Source: Ornithinibacter aureus (GTDB lineage: Bacteria > Actinomycetota > Actinomycetes > Actinomycetales > Dermatophilaceae). From it: DNA of 64,000 bases. The stretch is from positions 2,170,001-2,234,000 of the forward strand of contig NZ_VMSB01000001.1 in assembly GCF_009858245.1 (NCBI RefSeq). The letters run 5' to 3'. Within the stretch, counting starts at the first letter, position 1, and the number at the start of each line of letters is the position of its first letter. Below, piece by piece: positions 17,028 through 30,050 of the stretch. The position numbers were made by a program, and so were the translations under genes. The notes under the pieces were generated by a model. The model was not told the origin of the DNA. It did no database searches and saw only the letters and a program-made list of their open reading frames with translations.

Positions 17028-18274
17028 TGGGTTTCTCGAAGGACGTCGACCGCATTCGTCGGCTGGGCGAGCAGGCCCAGGCCTCCTGGCGTGGCCGCCG
17101 CATCGCACAGAGACTCCAGAACACCGTGCCGGTCATCGGCGACGGCACCATCGAAGCCGTCGTGTACTTCCCCGACCGCGTCGCGAACATCTACCAGATC
17201 GAGCAGTGGTACGAGCCGCTGCGCGAGCTCGCGCGCCGGCACAAGGTCGTCGTCGTGACCCGAAAGTGGGGGTCGACGGCACGCCTGCTGCGGGACTGCC
17301 CGATCCCGGTCGTGCACTGCGAGGACATCGAGTCCGTCGAACGGTTCCTCGACCGTCAGCGGGTCCGGGTGATCTTCTACGTCAACCAGAACCAGCAGAA
17401 CTTCCCCACGATGCGGTTCTCCACGCCCGCGCACGTGTTCATCTGCCACGGCGAGTCCGACAAGGACTACATGTCGAGCAACCAGCTCAAGGCCTATGAC
17501 CACGTCTTCATCGCCGGCCAGGCGGCCCGTGACCGCATCGCCCGCAAGCTGATCGCCTTCGACGAGTCCCACCTCATCGAGGTCGGCCGGCCGCAGGTCG
17601 ACGTGCACCACCCGATCCCGACCTACCTTCGCGACGACGAACGAACGGTGGTCCTCTACGCGCCGACCACCGAGGGTGACGTGCCGAGCATGCGGTACTC
17701 ATCGGCCGCTGCCCACGGTGTCCCCCTCATGCGTTCCCTGGTGAAGTCGGGTCGGCACCGGGTCATCTACCGACCGCACCCGCGTCTCGGACTCACCGTC
17801 CCCGAGTACCGGCGGGCGCACGAGAAGATCCTCAAGATCATCGAGAACGCCAACCGGGCGGATCCGACCGCGGGGCACCTGGCGAACACGCACGGACCGT
17901 TCGGCTGGCAGATCGGCGCGGCCGACGTCTGCATCACCGACATCTCGGCGGTCGCCTTCGACTGGCTGGCCACGGGCAAGCCCCTGCTCGTCACCAGGCC
18001 GGCCGAGCCCCGGGCGCAGTTGCCGGAAACCGGCCTCGTGCACGAGCTCGAACTGTTCACGGCGACGGATGCCGGCCGGGCGGCCTTGATCGTGGACGCC
18101 GTCGTTGCGGGCCGCGACCGCAGCCACGCCGATCTCGTGCAGCGCTACTTCGGCGACACGACCCCCGGAGCGAGCATGAGCCGCTTCCTCGACGCGTGTG
18201 ACGACGTCATCCGCGAACGGAACGCGGCGTTGGCCGCGCGCGCGGGCTCCGTGCTCCCCGGCCGTCGAGAGTAG
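17027..18274 (+). CDS. CDP-glycerol/polyol-phosphate glycerophosphotransferase family protein
   Basis: 415 aa. ATG at 17027 overlaps the preceding stop. The C-terminal TagB/TagF-like fold is visible in VVLYAPTTEGD (about 206), YRPHPRLG and the nucleotide-site region ADVCITDISAVAFDWLATGKP. Such enzymes polymerise teichoic-acid-like chains by transferring glycerol-phosphate or similar units at the membrane. There is no transmembrane helix, so membrane contact would be peripheral. Why it is coupled to an amine-degradation pair is unclear; the aminotransferase could instead supply an amino-sugar or polyol precursor. Confidence 0.75.
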   Translation: MGFSKDVDRIRRLGEQAQASWRGRRIAQRLQNTVPVIGDGTIEAVVYFPDRVANIYQIEQWYEPLRELARRHKVVVVTRKWGSTARLLRDCPIPVVHCEDIESVERFLDRQRVRVIFYVNQNQQNFPTMRFSTPAHVFICHGESDKDYMSSNQLKAYDHVFIAGQAARDRIARKLIAFDESHLIEVGRPQVDVHHPIPTYLRDDERTVVLYAPTTEGDVPSMRYSSAAAHGVPLMRSLVKSGRHRVIYRPHPRLGLTVPEYRRAHEKILKIIENANRADPTAGHLANTHGPFGWQIGAADVCITDISAVAFDWLATGKPLLVTRPAEPRAQLPETGLVHELELFTATDAGRAALIVDAVVAGRDRSHADLVQRYFGDTTPGASMSRFLDACDDVIRERNAALAARAGSVLPGRRE

Positions 18275-18324
18275 ACGAATCGCCGCCTGCTTCGGCTCTC
18301 ATGCGGCGATTCGTCTACTCTCGA
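18265..18324. terminator. Perfect 22-bp-arm palindrome spanning the stop codon
   Basis: Arms 18265-18286 and 18303-18324 are exact complements with a 16-base loop. The TAG stop (18272-18274) lies inside the left arm. Strong stem-loop, no T-tract. Confidence 0.75.
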
Positions 18325-18476
18325 CAGGGTTCGTGGCCCGATCCCGGCAGGTGCGCTCAAGGAGACGCCCCGCTGCCTGTGGATGACGGTCCTCGGGTGT
18401 CGGCCGGAGCACATACGGTGGGGCGGTCAACAACCGGGAACCAGTCGCCCGGGATGAATCGTGTGGGAGGTGGCCG

Positions 18477-21779
<3,303 letters not shown>

Positions 21780-21788
21780 GGGCTGGCA

Positions 21789-22541
21789 CTACTCGCCGAC
21801 GGGAGTGAGTCGTGTGCTCAGTGACTCGATCAATGCCTCGACCGTGAAGCGCCACGTCGCCTCGGGGTCGCCGGCGTTGGCAATGCTCTGTCCCACCCTG
21901 CTCGACACGGGAAGCTCCTCCCCCGCCATGGCACCGGCCAGGCGCGGGCCGTGCAGCGCCCACCACTGGTCGTCGGCGAGGTTGGTCCGGCTGCGGGCCG
22001 CGACGAGCCCGTTCTGCCACTGCACCGCGTTCGTCACCGCGGCCCGCACGGCGGAGACGGTGAGGTCCATCTCCAGGTCGGTGAGGCCGATGCCGTCCAG
22101 CGGCCGCAGCTCGGCCTCGTAGGTGCGGCATACGCCGGGGCCGAGGATCGGGCGGCCCTGCGGTGCCTCGACGAGCCACGGGTGCTCGAGCAGGTGGTCC
22201 CACGAGCGTTGCGCGACGTAGCGCACGGCATCCGACCATGGGGTGATCTCGCCCGGCGCCTGGTGCCCCTCGTAGGTCCGGCCCACCACGGCATCCACCA
22301 TGAGCTCGACGAGCTCGGCCTTGCCGGGGACGTAGCCGTACAGCGTCATGGCGCCGATTCCGACCCGGTCGGCGACCGCTCGCATCGTTACGGCCTCGAG
22401 GCCGTCGGAGTCGGCGATGGCCAGTGCTGCGTCGACGATCCCGGCAACGGTCGCACCGCTGCGCCCGACGGCGGTCGAGGGGTTCCACATGAGGTCGATG
22501 AGTCGACCGGGGTCGGTCGCGCGGGAGGATGCAGAGGGCAC
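21789..22541 (-). CDS. TetR/AcrR-family transcriptional regulator
   Basis: 250 aa. GTG at 22541 with GAGG eight bases upstream; the longer frame to 22721 has no support. The HTH is IVDAALAIADSDGLEAVTMR followed by AVADRVGIGAMTLYGYVPGKAELVELM (about 40-85), with a TetR_C-type ligand domain behind. It is divergent from the gene at 22614, and the 72-bp gap contains a GTACGG-N4-CCGTAC palindrome, the probable operator for self- and neighbour regulation. Confidence 0.85.
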   Translation of the reverse strand: MPSASSRATDPGRLIDLMWNPSTAVGRSGATVAGIVDAALAIADSDGLEAVTMRAVADRVGIGAMTLYGYVPGKAELVELMVDAVVGRTYEGHQAPGEITPWSDAVRYVAQRSWDHLLEHPWLVEAPQGRPILGPGVCRTYEAELRPLDGIGLTDLEMDLTVSAVRAAVTNAVQWQNGLVAARSRTNLADDQWWALHGPRLAGAMAGEELPVSSRVGQSIANAGDPEATWRFTVEALIESLSTRLTPVGE

Positions 22542-22576
22542 GGGAACATCCTCACACTGGGTGGCGTTGGCGTATC

Positions 22577-22592
22577 GTACGGGCAACCGTAC
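22577..22592. promoter_or_regulatory. Probable TetR operator
   Basis: GTACGG-GCAA-CCGTAC in the divergent gap, partly overlapped by a second CGTACAACGTACG palindrome (22588-22600). It lies 36 bp from the TetR start and 22 bp from the divergent start. Confidence 0.65.
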
Positions 22593-22613
22593 AACGTACG
22601 ACAAAGGAGCGGC

Positions 22614-23321
22614 ATGACAGCATCCACGCACCGGCCCACCGAGGTGACGGCGACGGCAACACGCCCCACGGCATCCACCTCGCCCGAGCCCACCAGCGAG
22701 AGCACCCCGATGGCGGCCCACCAGTTGCGACGGCTACTCGACCTCGGCTTGGCGGACCTCACCGGTGTCAGCGCGGCGACCCTGGCCGAGCACGCCGACG
22801 CCCTGCCCCGTCAGCCGAACGCCACGCTCGCCATCCACCCCTCGCTTGCGACCCCACGAGTACTCGCGCCCCTGCTCAGCCGCGCGGGCAAGGAGGGCTT
22901 CGTCGTCGAGGACCTGACCGACCTCGAGCAGTTCAGCGACATCGACGGCTTGCAGGTCCCAGACGCCCCGCTCTACCTGGTGCACGACATCGACCGGGGA
23001 GACGACCTGCGAAACTGGAGCCCGAACGAGGCCCTGCCCGAGCTCACCGCGCGCGACCGCACCCCGCTGACGCTGAACGAGGGGATCAGCTGGCTCCTCC
23101 AGGAGCCCGAGCGCCTCGAGCCGAGCAGCTGCTTCATGACGATCGGCACCCGCAAGCGCACGCCGAAGGGCCTGGACACCCGCACCCCGGCCCTGTGGAT
23201 CAGTGGCGGCACGGGGCGCGACGGCAAGGAGCGCAAGGGGGCACCGAAGGTGGGCTGGTGCTGGGCGGGAAACCGCCACACCTGGTTGGGCTTCGCTTCG
23301 GCCACCGGCCGCAGCGCCTGA
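22614..23321 (+). CDS. Uncharacterised protein (possibly DUF5701-like) under TetR control
   Basis: 235 aa. ATG at 22614 with AAGGAG five bases upstream. Residues 1-30 are Thr/Ser/Pro-rich and look disordered; the rest is a globular domain with VPDAPLYLVHDIDRGDD and TLNEGISWLLQEP, ending APKVGWCWAGNRH and WLGFASATGRSA. This resembles an actinobacterial family of unknown function that I associate with DUF5701, with modest confidence. Its position opposite a TetR gene suggests it is induced by that regulator's ligand. The last 29 bases are repeated 187 bp downstream. Confidence 0.6.
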   Translation: MTASTHRPTEVTATATRPTASTSPEPTSESTPMAAHQLRRLLDLGLADLTGVSAATLAEHADALPRQPNATLAIHPSLATPRVLAPLLSRAGKEGFVVEDLTDLEQFSDIDGLQVPDAPLYLVHDIDRGDDLRNWSPNEALPELTARDRTPLTLNEGISWLLQEPERLEPSSCFMTIGTRKRTPKGLDTRTPALWISGGTGRDGKERKGAPKVGWCWAGNRHTWLGFASATGRSA

Positions 23322-23501
23322 CGACCGGGCCGCGAGCACCCCTCCTCCTCCGGCCCCCCCCTGCTCCTCGGGACCCCCGGAATGTGGGTGAAAACCGTCG
23401 GCTGGACGACGATTTTCACCCACGTTCGTCGCAGAGCTGGGCGTCGTCGCAGAGCTGGGCGTCGTCGCAGGGTTGGGCTTCGCCTCCGCCACCGGCCGCA
23501 G
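23286..23501. repeat. Gene-tail duplication plus tandem 18-mers
   Basis: The 3' end of the preceding gene (23286-23314, coding GFASATGR) recurs at 23473-23501 with two or three changes. Between them lie three tandem 18-base units (23425-23478, core GTCGTCGCAGAGCTGGGC) and the inverted repeat at 23384-23423. Confidence 0.7.
23384..23423. terminator. Inverted repeat, family B copy 1
   Basis: GTGGGTGAAAACCGTCG (23384-23400) pairs with CGACGATTTTCACCCAC (23407-23423), one mismatch, six-base loop. A related element (GTGTGAAAACCGGCGGC) follows the next gene. Confidence 0.65.
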
Positions 23502-23521
23502 ACCTCGGCTACCGTCGCACC

Positions 23522-24310
23522 ATGAGCAGCTTCCCCCCGGGGTGGGCCACCGACCTGGCCATCCTCGAGCTCAGCGGGTCGGTGTTCGAGCAGCACGCCG
23601 ACCACCTCGTCGTCCGCTCTCCCCACAACCCCGGCTTCCACTGGGGCAACTGCGTCTTCGTCACCGACCCGGATGCCGTGGACGATGCCGACCGCTGGGT
23701 GGCGGCGTTCACCAGCGCCTTCCCCGCGGCCGGCTGGGTGGCGATCGGGCTCACGCGCATGCCGGATGCCGTGGACGCCTGGACGTCGCACGGCCTGGAC
23801 CTTGAGCGTGACGACGTCCTCACCACCACAGCCCTGCCCCGGCAGACCCCCTGTCCCGAGGGCTACTCGGTGCGCCCTCTCGCCGAGCCCGACTGGGAGG
23901 CAAGCGTGGCGCGCGCCGTCGCCGAGAACACCCGGACCCGGGAACACGACGCTGAAGGGTTCGCGCGGTTCGCGCAGCGTCGCACCGAGTCCCGACGAGC
24001 TCTGGTCGAGCGGGGGCACGCGCAGTGGTTCGGCGCCTTCGACGGCGATGGAACCCTCGTGGCCGACCTCGGCATCGTGCTCTGCGTCCGCACAGCCCGC
24101 TACCAGGACGTCGGCACGGACTCGGCGCACCGCGGCCGAGGGCTGGCGACCCACCTGCTCGGGGTCGCAGCGCAGTGGGCGGCCGGACGGGGATGCACCC
24201 AGTGGGTGATCGTCACCGAGGAGACCAACGCGGCAGGCCGGGTGTACCGCGGCGTGGGGTTCGCACCCGACAGCAGCAGCATCTCGGCCTACCGGCATCC
24301 GACCCACTGA
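23522..24310 (+). CDS. GNAT-family N-acetyltransferase
   Basis: 262 aa. ATG at 23522 with TACCGT exactly six bases before it: leaderless. The N-terminal half (1-125) looks like a degenerate GNAT lobe (FHWGNCVFVTDP); the C-terminal half carries the acetyl-CoA loop HRGRGLATHLLG (about 200) and the helix AGRVYRGVGFAPDS. Two-lobed GNATs of this type are common in actinobacteria and their substrates are unknown. It is a single-gene unit between two family B hairpins. Confidence 0.8.
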   Translation: MSSFPPGWATDLAILELSGSVFEQHADHLVVRSPHNPGFHWGNCVFVTDPDAVDDADRWVAAFTSAFPAAGWVAIGLTRMPDAVDAWTSHGLDLERDDVLTTTALPRQTPCPEGYSVRPLAEPDWEASVARAVAENTRTREHDAEGFARFAQRRTESRRALVERGHAQWFGAFDGDGTLVADLGIVLCVRTARYQDVGTDSAHRGRGLATHLLGVAAQWAAGRGCTQWVIVTEETNAAGRVYRGVGFAPDSSSISAYRHPTH

Positions 24311-24326
24311 CCCGATCGCAGCCACG

Positions 24327-24372
24327 GGTTGTGTGAAAACCGGCGGCATGTGGACCGTCTTCACACACAACC
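24327..24372. terminator. Inverted repeat, family B copy 2
   Basis: GGTTGTGTG (24327-24335) pairs with CACACAACC (24364-24372), and GTGTGAA with TTCACAC. Lies between convergent GNAT and fumC ends; could terminate both. Confidence 0.65.
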
Positions 24373-24373
24373 A

Positions 24374-25771
<1,398 letters not shown>

Positions 25772-25819
25772 CACCACACGGTATGCCTCGGGAGCCGCAC
25801 CCCCTGCCCGGGACGTACT

Positions 25820-25854
25820 GCGCGCCAGCCACCCGGGTCGGGTGGCTGGCGCGC
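25820..25854. terminator. Perfect hairpin after the MT0933-like gene
   Basis: GCGCGCCAGCCACCCG, GGT loop, and exact complement (16-bp stem). It follows the stop of the minus-strand gene at 25876 and precedes fumC's leaderless promoter. Confidence 0.75.
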
Positions 25855-25875
25855 AACAGGTCGGTGGAGCTGTGC

Positions 25876-26463
25876 TCAGCGGGGGTCGGTCGGGCCCTGC
25901 GAGGTGCTGTTGTCGCGCACCACGTCGTCGTGGATCCCGCCGTCGTGCGGCACGCTGTCCTGGACCGCACCGTCCTGCGGTGCAGCGTCGGTGACGTCGC
26001 TCCACACGGCGGCAGGGGAGTTCTCGGATGCCGCCGGCCCACCATCGCTGGTGACGTCGCCGTCCGCGGTGGCCGCGGCATCCGTGGTGCTTGGACCATC
26101 AGTCGTGCTGGCGCTGCTCGGGGTCCCTGAGGTGCTCGAGGTCCCTGAGGTGCTCGGCATGCCGGTGCCCTCACGCTGCTCGGCGACCCAGTCGACCCCG
26201 GTGAGGATGCCGGCACGAACCTTGGCGAAGGAGTCGGCGTACTTGCCCTCGGTCTTCTCGTCGACCTTGGCACCGGCCTTGTCGAGGGTGGCCTCGACGC
26301 GCTCGCGGTTCTCGGCGGCGTAGTCACCGGCGCGGGTCGCAGCCACGCGCAGGAACTGGTCGGCCTGGTCGGCGAAGGTCGTGAGCTTCTTGTCGAGCTC
26401 CATCTCCTTGGCCTTGGCCTCGAGGTCGCGCAACACGGTGCGCAGTTGGTCGGTGGTGGTCAT
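25876..26463 (-). CDS. MT0933-like antitoxin-family protein with long acidic tail
   Basis: 195 aa. ATG at 26463 has AAAGGGG nearby. Residues 1-100 are charged and helical, with the segment [21 protein letters not shown] that marks the MT0933-type antitoxin family. From about 105 the chain becomes a low-complexity Ser/Thr/Ala/Asp-rich tail, roughly half the protein, probably disordered. No toxin gene is adjacent, so the antitoxin label should be read as family resemblance only. A perfect 18-bp palindrome lies 110 bp upstream. Confidence 0.6.
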   Translation of the reverse strand: MTTTDQLRTVLRDLEAKAKEMELDKKLTTFADQADQFLRVAATRAGDYAAENRERVEATLDKAGAKVDEKTEGKYADSFAKVRAGILTGVDWVAEQREGTGMPSTSGTSSTSGTPSSASTTDGPSTTDAAATADGDVTSDGGPAASENSPAAVWSDVTDAAPQDGAVQDSVPHDGGIHDDVVRDNSTSQGPTDPR

Positions 26464-26571
26464 GGGGTCCCCTTTCGTGCGGGATCGGCCGGGCGTCGAA
26501 CACCACGGTCCACCTGCTCCAACCACCGGGCGCGCGGCCGGTGTTCCCGCGGACCGCCGTCTCAGGGGTGA

Positions 26572-26589
26572 CTCAGGGTGCACCCTGAG
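26572..26589. promoter_or_regulatory. Perfect 18-bp palindrome upstream of divergent genes
   Basis: CTCAGGGTG-CACCCTGAG between the MT0933-like gene (start 26463) and the hydrolase gene (start 26719). With no loop it looks more like a dimeric repressor site than a terminator. The binding protein is unknown. Confidence 0.5.
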
Positions 26590-26718
26590 CCGGGCAGTTG
26601 CCGACTCACAACCCCGAGCGCACAACCGCCCCATCTGTCACACTGCGGTTCTGCCACCTCGCAGCGTCGCGAACCCGGCTCTGGCTGACGCGACGCCCGC
26701 ACTGATTGGAGTGTCGCC

Positions 26719-27555
26719 GTGACCCAGCAGCACGAACGCCCCGATGTCCCCGGCGCCGACGCGGACCTCGAGGTGGCCCCTGGGGCCGCGGCCGTCCCGA
26801 GCGCCGAGGGTGCCCCGATGCCGAGCGCCTGGCAGGCAAGGCGCGAGTGGCGCACGGCCCTCGAGCTGGCGAGTGCGGCGGTGCGCACGAGGGACCTGCA
26901 CGAGTGGCCCCGCGGGGACGGGCACCCCATCATCGTGCTGCCCGGCTTCCTCGCCGGGCCCGAGTCCACGGCCTTCCTGCGCAGCCACCTGCGGCGACTC
27001 GGGTACCAGGTCCACGACTGGCGGCACGGCCGCAACCTCGGTGCCAGCCCGGAGCTCGCCGAGGAGCTCGAAGACCTCCTCCTCGAGATCCACGACCGCT
27101 ACCAGCGCCGGGTCAGCCTCATCGGCTGGAGCGCCGGGGGCATCTACGCCCGCGAGATGGCGCGGGCCCTGCCGGACTACACCCGCTCGGTGATCACGCT
27201 CGGCAGCCCGTTCCGCGGCCACCCGGCATCCACCCGCGCATGGCGCGTCTACCGGCTGATGAACCGCCACAACCTCGAGAAGATGTTCACCGACGAGGCC
27301 CTGGCCACCCGCGCCGCGCCCCTGCGCGTGCCGACGACGTGCATCTACTCACGCAACGACGGCATCGTCGCGTGGGAGTGCTGCCTGTCCGATCCAGCGC
27401 CACTCACGGAGAACGTCGAGGTCACGGCCAGCCATCTCGGCTACGGTCACGAGATGCACACGCTGCGGGTCATCTGCGACCGACTGGCCCAACCCGAAGG
27501 GGCATGGCTGCCGTACACCGGTCACGCGCTGGCCGTGCGCGGCCGGGCGGTCTGA
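26719..27555 (+). CDS. Alpha/beta hydrolase
   Basis: 278 aa. GTG at 26719 with GGAG seven bases upstream. After a Pro/Ala-rich leader of about 35 residues comes HPIIVLPGFLAGP (oxyanion region), the nucleophile elbow GWSAGG (about Ser142), an acid in YSRNDGIVAW and a His near GYGHEMH. The fold resembles lipases and lipid esterases. Only four bases separate it from the WS/DGAT gene, so the pair probably balances hydrolysis and synthesis of neutral lipid or wax esters. Confidence 0.82.
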   Translation: MTQQHERPDVPGADADLEVAPGAAAVPSAEGAPMPSAWQARREWRTALELASAAVRTRDLHEWPRGDGHPIIVLPGFLAGPESTAFLRSHLRRLGYQVHDWRHGRNLGASPELAEELEDLLLEIHDRYQRRVSLIGWSAGGIYAREMARALPDYTRSVITLGSPFRGHPASTRAWRVYRLMNRHNLEKMFTDEALATRAAPLRVPTTCIYSRNDGIVAWECCLSDPAPLTENVEVTASHLGYGHEMHTLRVICDRLAQPEGAWLPYTGHALAVRGRAV

Positions 27556-27559
27556 CGTC

Positions 27560-28972
27560 GTGGGACGCTCTCGGTGGGCCACCCCGCTCGACGCGATCTT
27601 CCTCATGGGAGAGACCCCCGAGACCCTGATGCACGTCGCATCGCTGCTGCACTTCACCTACCCCGAGGGCGTGCGGCGCACCACGTTCCTGCGCCAGCTC
27701 GTGAACGACCTGCGGGCCGCCCCCATCGAGTCGCCCTGGTTCTACCGCCTGCAGACCCGCACCCTGATGCGCCAACCCCTGCACCGCTGGGTCGAGGACT
27801 CCGAGTTCGACATCGACTACCACGTGCGGCACTCGGCCCTGCCGAGCCCCGGCGGCGAGCGCGAACTCGGTGTGCTGGTGTCGCGGCTGCACTCCAACCA
27901 GCTCGACTTCCGACGCCCTCCGTGGGAGATGCACGTCATCGAGGGACTGTCAGGCAACCGGTTCGCGATCTACACCAAGATCCACCACTCGCTCGTCGAC
28001 GGCTTCACCGGCATGCGCATCCTCCAGCGCGGGCTGGCCACCACCCCTGACGACCTCGAGCACCCCTTCTTCTTCAGCACCCGCAAGCCACCGCGACCCG
28101 AGGGCGCCCGCCGCGAGGCCGACCCGGTGGGAGACGTCACCTCCATCCTGCGCACGTTGGCATCCTCGGTCGGCACCACGCCATCGGTGCTGAAGGCGCT
28201 CGTGGAGACGCAGGTCGGGCGGGGCCGCACCCCGACCAAGGCCGTGACGAGCTACCAGGCACCCGACTCGATCCTCAACTCCCGCACCGGCCGCTCGCGG
28301 CGCTTCGCCACCCAGGAGTACGACCTCGGCCGGCTGCGAGCCGTCGCCAAGGCCCGCAAGGCCACCCTCAACGACGTGCTCATGGCGATCTGTGCCGGTG
28401 GGCTGCGCCGCTGGCTCGACGATCTCGACGCCCTGCCGGAGCGTCCGCTCATCGCGTTCATCCCCGTCAACGTCCGGCCGCCCGAGAGCGAGGGCGGTGG
28501 CAATGCCGTCGGCGCAACCCTGGTCTCGCTGGCCACCGACATCGAGGACCCCCTCGAGCGGCTGAGCGCCATCACGGCATCGTCACGGGCGGCCAAGGCA
28601 CGGATGCGGGGCATGAGTGCGGATGCCGTGATGGCCTACAGCGCGCTGCTGCTCGCCCCCGCCGGTCTCCAGGTCGCCAAGGCCATGAGCGGCCTGCCCG
28701 GCCCGGCGCCCCACACCCTCAACGTCTGCATCTCGAACGTTCCCGGCCCGAAGGAGCACCTCTACCTGCGCGGTGCGCGACTCGAGGCGACCTACCCCGT
28801 GTCGATCCCGGGACACTCGATGGCGCTGAACATCACCGCGCACTCGTACGCGGGCACGCTCGACCTCGGCTTCATCGGCGACCGGGAGGCCCTGCCGCAC
28901 CTCCAGCGCTTGGCCGTGCGCACCGGTGAGGCACTCGAGGAGCTCGAGGCCGCCGTGGCTGGGCTCGACTGA
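27560..28972 (+). CDS. Wax ester synthase/diacylglycerol acyltransferase (WS/DGAT)
   Basis: 470 aa. GTG at 27560 directly after the hydrolase stop. The catalytic HHxxxDG motif is HHSLVDG (142-148); the family's second motif region is ISNVPGP followed by YLRGARLEATYPVS. These enzymes transfer acyl groups from acyl-CoA to diacylglycerol or fatty alcohols, acting at the membrane face of lipid bodies. The length and start (DAIFLMGETPETLMHVASL) are normal, so the gene looks intact. It implies storage-lipid formation in this organism. Confidence 0.93.
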   Translation: MGRSRWATPLDAIFLMGETPETLMHVASLLHFTYPEGVRRTTFLRQLVNDLRAAPIESPWFYRLQTRTLMRQPLHRWVEDSEFDIDYHVRHSALPSPGGERELGVLVSRLHSNQLDFRRPPWEMHVIEGLSGNRFAIYTKIHHSLVDGFTGMRILQRGLATTPDDLEHPFFFSTRKPPRPEGARREADPVGDVTSILRTLASSVGTTPSVLKALVETQVGRGRTPTKAVTSYQAPDSILNSRTGRSRRFATQEYDLGRLRAVAKARKATLNDVLMAICAGGLRRWLDDLDALPERPLIAFIPVNVRPPESEGGGNAVGATLVSLATDIEDPLERLSAITASSRAAKARMRGMSADAVMAYSALLLAPAGLQVAKAMSGLPGPAPHTLNVCISNVPGPKEHLYLRGARLEATYPVSIPGHSMALNITAHSYAGTLDLGFIGDREALPHLQRLAVRTGEALEELEAAVAGLD

Positions 28973-29005
28973 CCAAGGCCGAGCCCCCCGGCCGCGCGGA
29001 GCTGA

Positions 29006-29425
29006 TCAGGCCTGCTGCTCCCCGGCGATGTTGACCATCCACGCGACGCCGAACTTGTCGACGAGCATGCCGAAGTCGTCACCCCACATCTGGCGCTCGA
29101 GGGGCATCTGCACGGTGCCGCCTTCGGCGAGCCCGTCCCAGTAGCGGCGCATGGCCTCGGAGTCGTCGCCACTGATCGACATCGACATGTTGGTACCGAC
29201 GACGTGAGCGTCCTCCTGGCCCGGGGGCATGTCGGAGGCCATGAAGGTCATGCCGGCCTCGGTCTCGAGGTGCGAGTGCATGACCCCGTTCGCCTCGGGC
29301 CCTTCGGCGCCGAACTCACCGAAGGTGGAGATCTGCAGCTCTCCGCCGAGCACGGACTGGTAGAAGGTCATCGCCTCGCGCGTGGTTCCGGGGAAGTTGA
29401 GGTAGGGGTTCAGGGCAATCGCCAT
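29006..29425 (-). CDS. PhnB-like VOC-fold protein
   Basis: 139 aa. ATG at 29425 with AAGGAGCC about six bases upstream. The start NPYLNFPGTTREAMTFYQSVLGG is shown here only by its ends: it is typical of the PhnB/3-demethylubiquinone-methyltransferase-like group. GTNMSMSISGDD and QMWGDDFGMLVDKFGVAWM mark the second beta-alpha module. Metal ligands of true glyoxalases are not obvious. Function unknown; it stands alone next to the WS/DGAT gene on the opposite strand. Confidence 0.82.
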   Translation of the reverse strand: MAIALNPYLNFPGTTREAMTFYQSVLGGELQISTFGEFGAEGPEANGVMHSHLETEAGMTFMASDMPPGQEDAHVVGTNMSMSISGDDSEAMRRYWDGLAEGGTVQMPLERQMWGDDFGMLVDKFGVAWMVNIAGEQQA

Positions 29426-29486
29426 GACGGGCTCCTTCGGCCGTGGTGGGGGGCGGGCGCGGTGTGCTGCTCGCTCCCGCGCGACG

Positions 29487-29948
29487 CTACAGCCGGGTGC
29501 CGACGGGGGTGTCCGATTCCTTCCGCGACCGGCTCTGAACCGCGTTCGTGACGGCCAGTACCAGGACCGTGACCATCGAGAGCATCATCGACGGGATGGT
29601 GACGTTGGCGGCGTGGACGTGCGGGCCCGAGACCCACACGTCAGCGGTGTTGCGGTTGACGAAGCCGTCCTGGGCGAAGCGTGCGATCGCCGTCGCCAGC
29701 TCTGCGACGTGACCGATGACCGCCAGCGGGAGGAACAGCAGCAGCGCTCGAAGCATCCAGCGGCGAGCGCCGGAGCCTGTCTCGGCGAGCAGTCGGCGAG
29801 CGACCACGAGCGCCCAGACGAGCATGGGGATGGCCAGGACGTGGAAGGCGATGTGCGGATAGCTCGTGTCGCCGAAGGCGGCGAAGCCCGGCAGCATGAG
29901 GAAGGGCAGCCAGACCAGGGCGATGAGCAACAGGATGGGGCGGGACAT
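29487..29948 (-). CDS. Small integral membrane protein
   Basis: 153 aa. ATG at 29948 with GGAGG about nine bases upstream. Four hydrophobic helices are predicted by eye (about 3-22, 33-50, 67-92 and 112-135), with Arg-rich loops (ARRLLAETGSGARRW). The C-terminal tail is short and charged. No family recognised. It follows the membrane LuxR regulator on the same strand after a 100-base gap and could be its target or partner. Confidence 0.7.
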   Translation of the reverse strand: MSRPILLLIALVWLPFLMLPGFAAFGDTSYPHIAFHVLAIPMLVWALVVARRLLAETGSGARRWMLRALLLFLPLAVIGHVAELATAIARFAQDGFVNRNTADVWVSGPHVHAANVTIPSMMLSMVTVLVLAVTNAVQSRSRKESDTPVGTRL

Positions 29949-30050
29949 CGGCGAGGACCTCCGGACGCTTGGGGGAAGGTCTTCGACGCTAGGGAGGCGG
30001 GCGGGCCACGGCATCGGCGAAAGCGCCTAACTCGACGGCGGCGTCGAGGC

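Noticed and set aside
23425-23478. CRISPR-like array
   Set aside because: Only three directly adjoining 18-bp units without spacers.
25876-26463. A complete toxin-antitoxin module
   Set aside because: Only an MT0933-like antitoxin-family protein; both neighbours are metabolic genes, none toxin-like.
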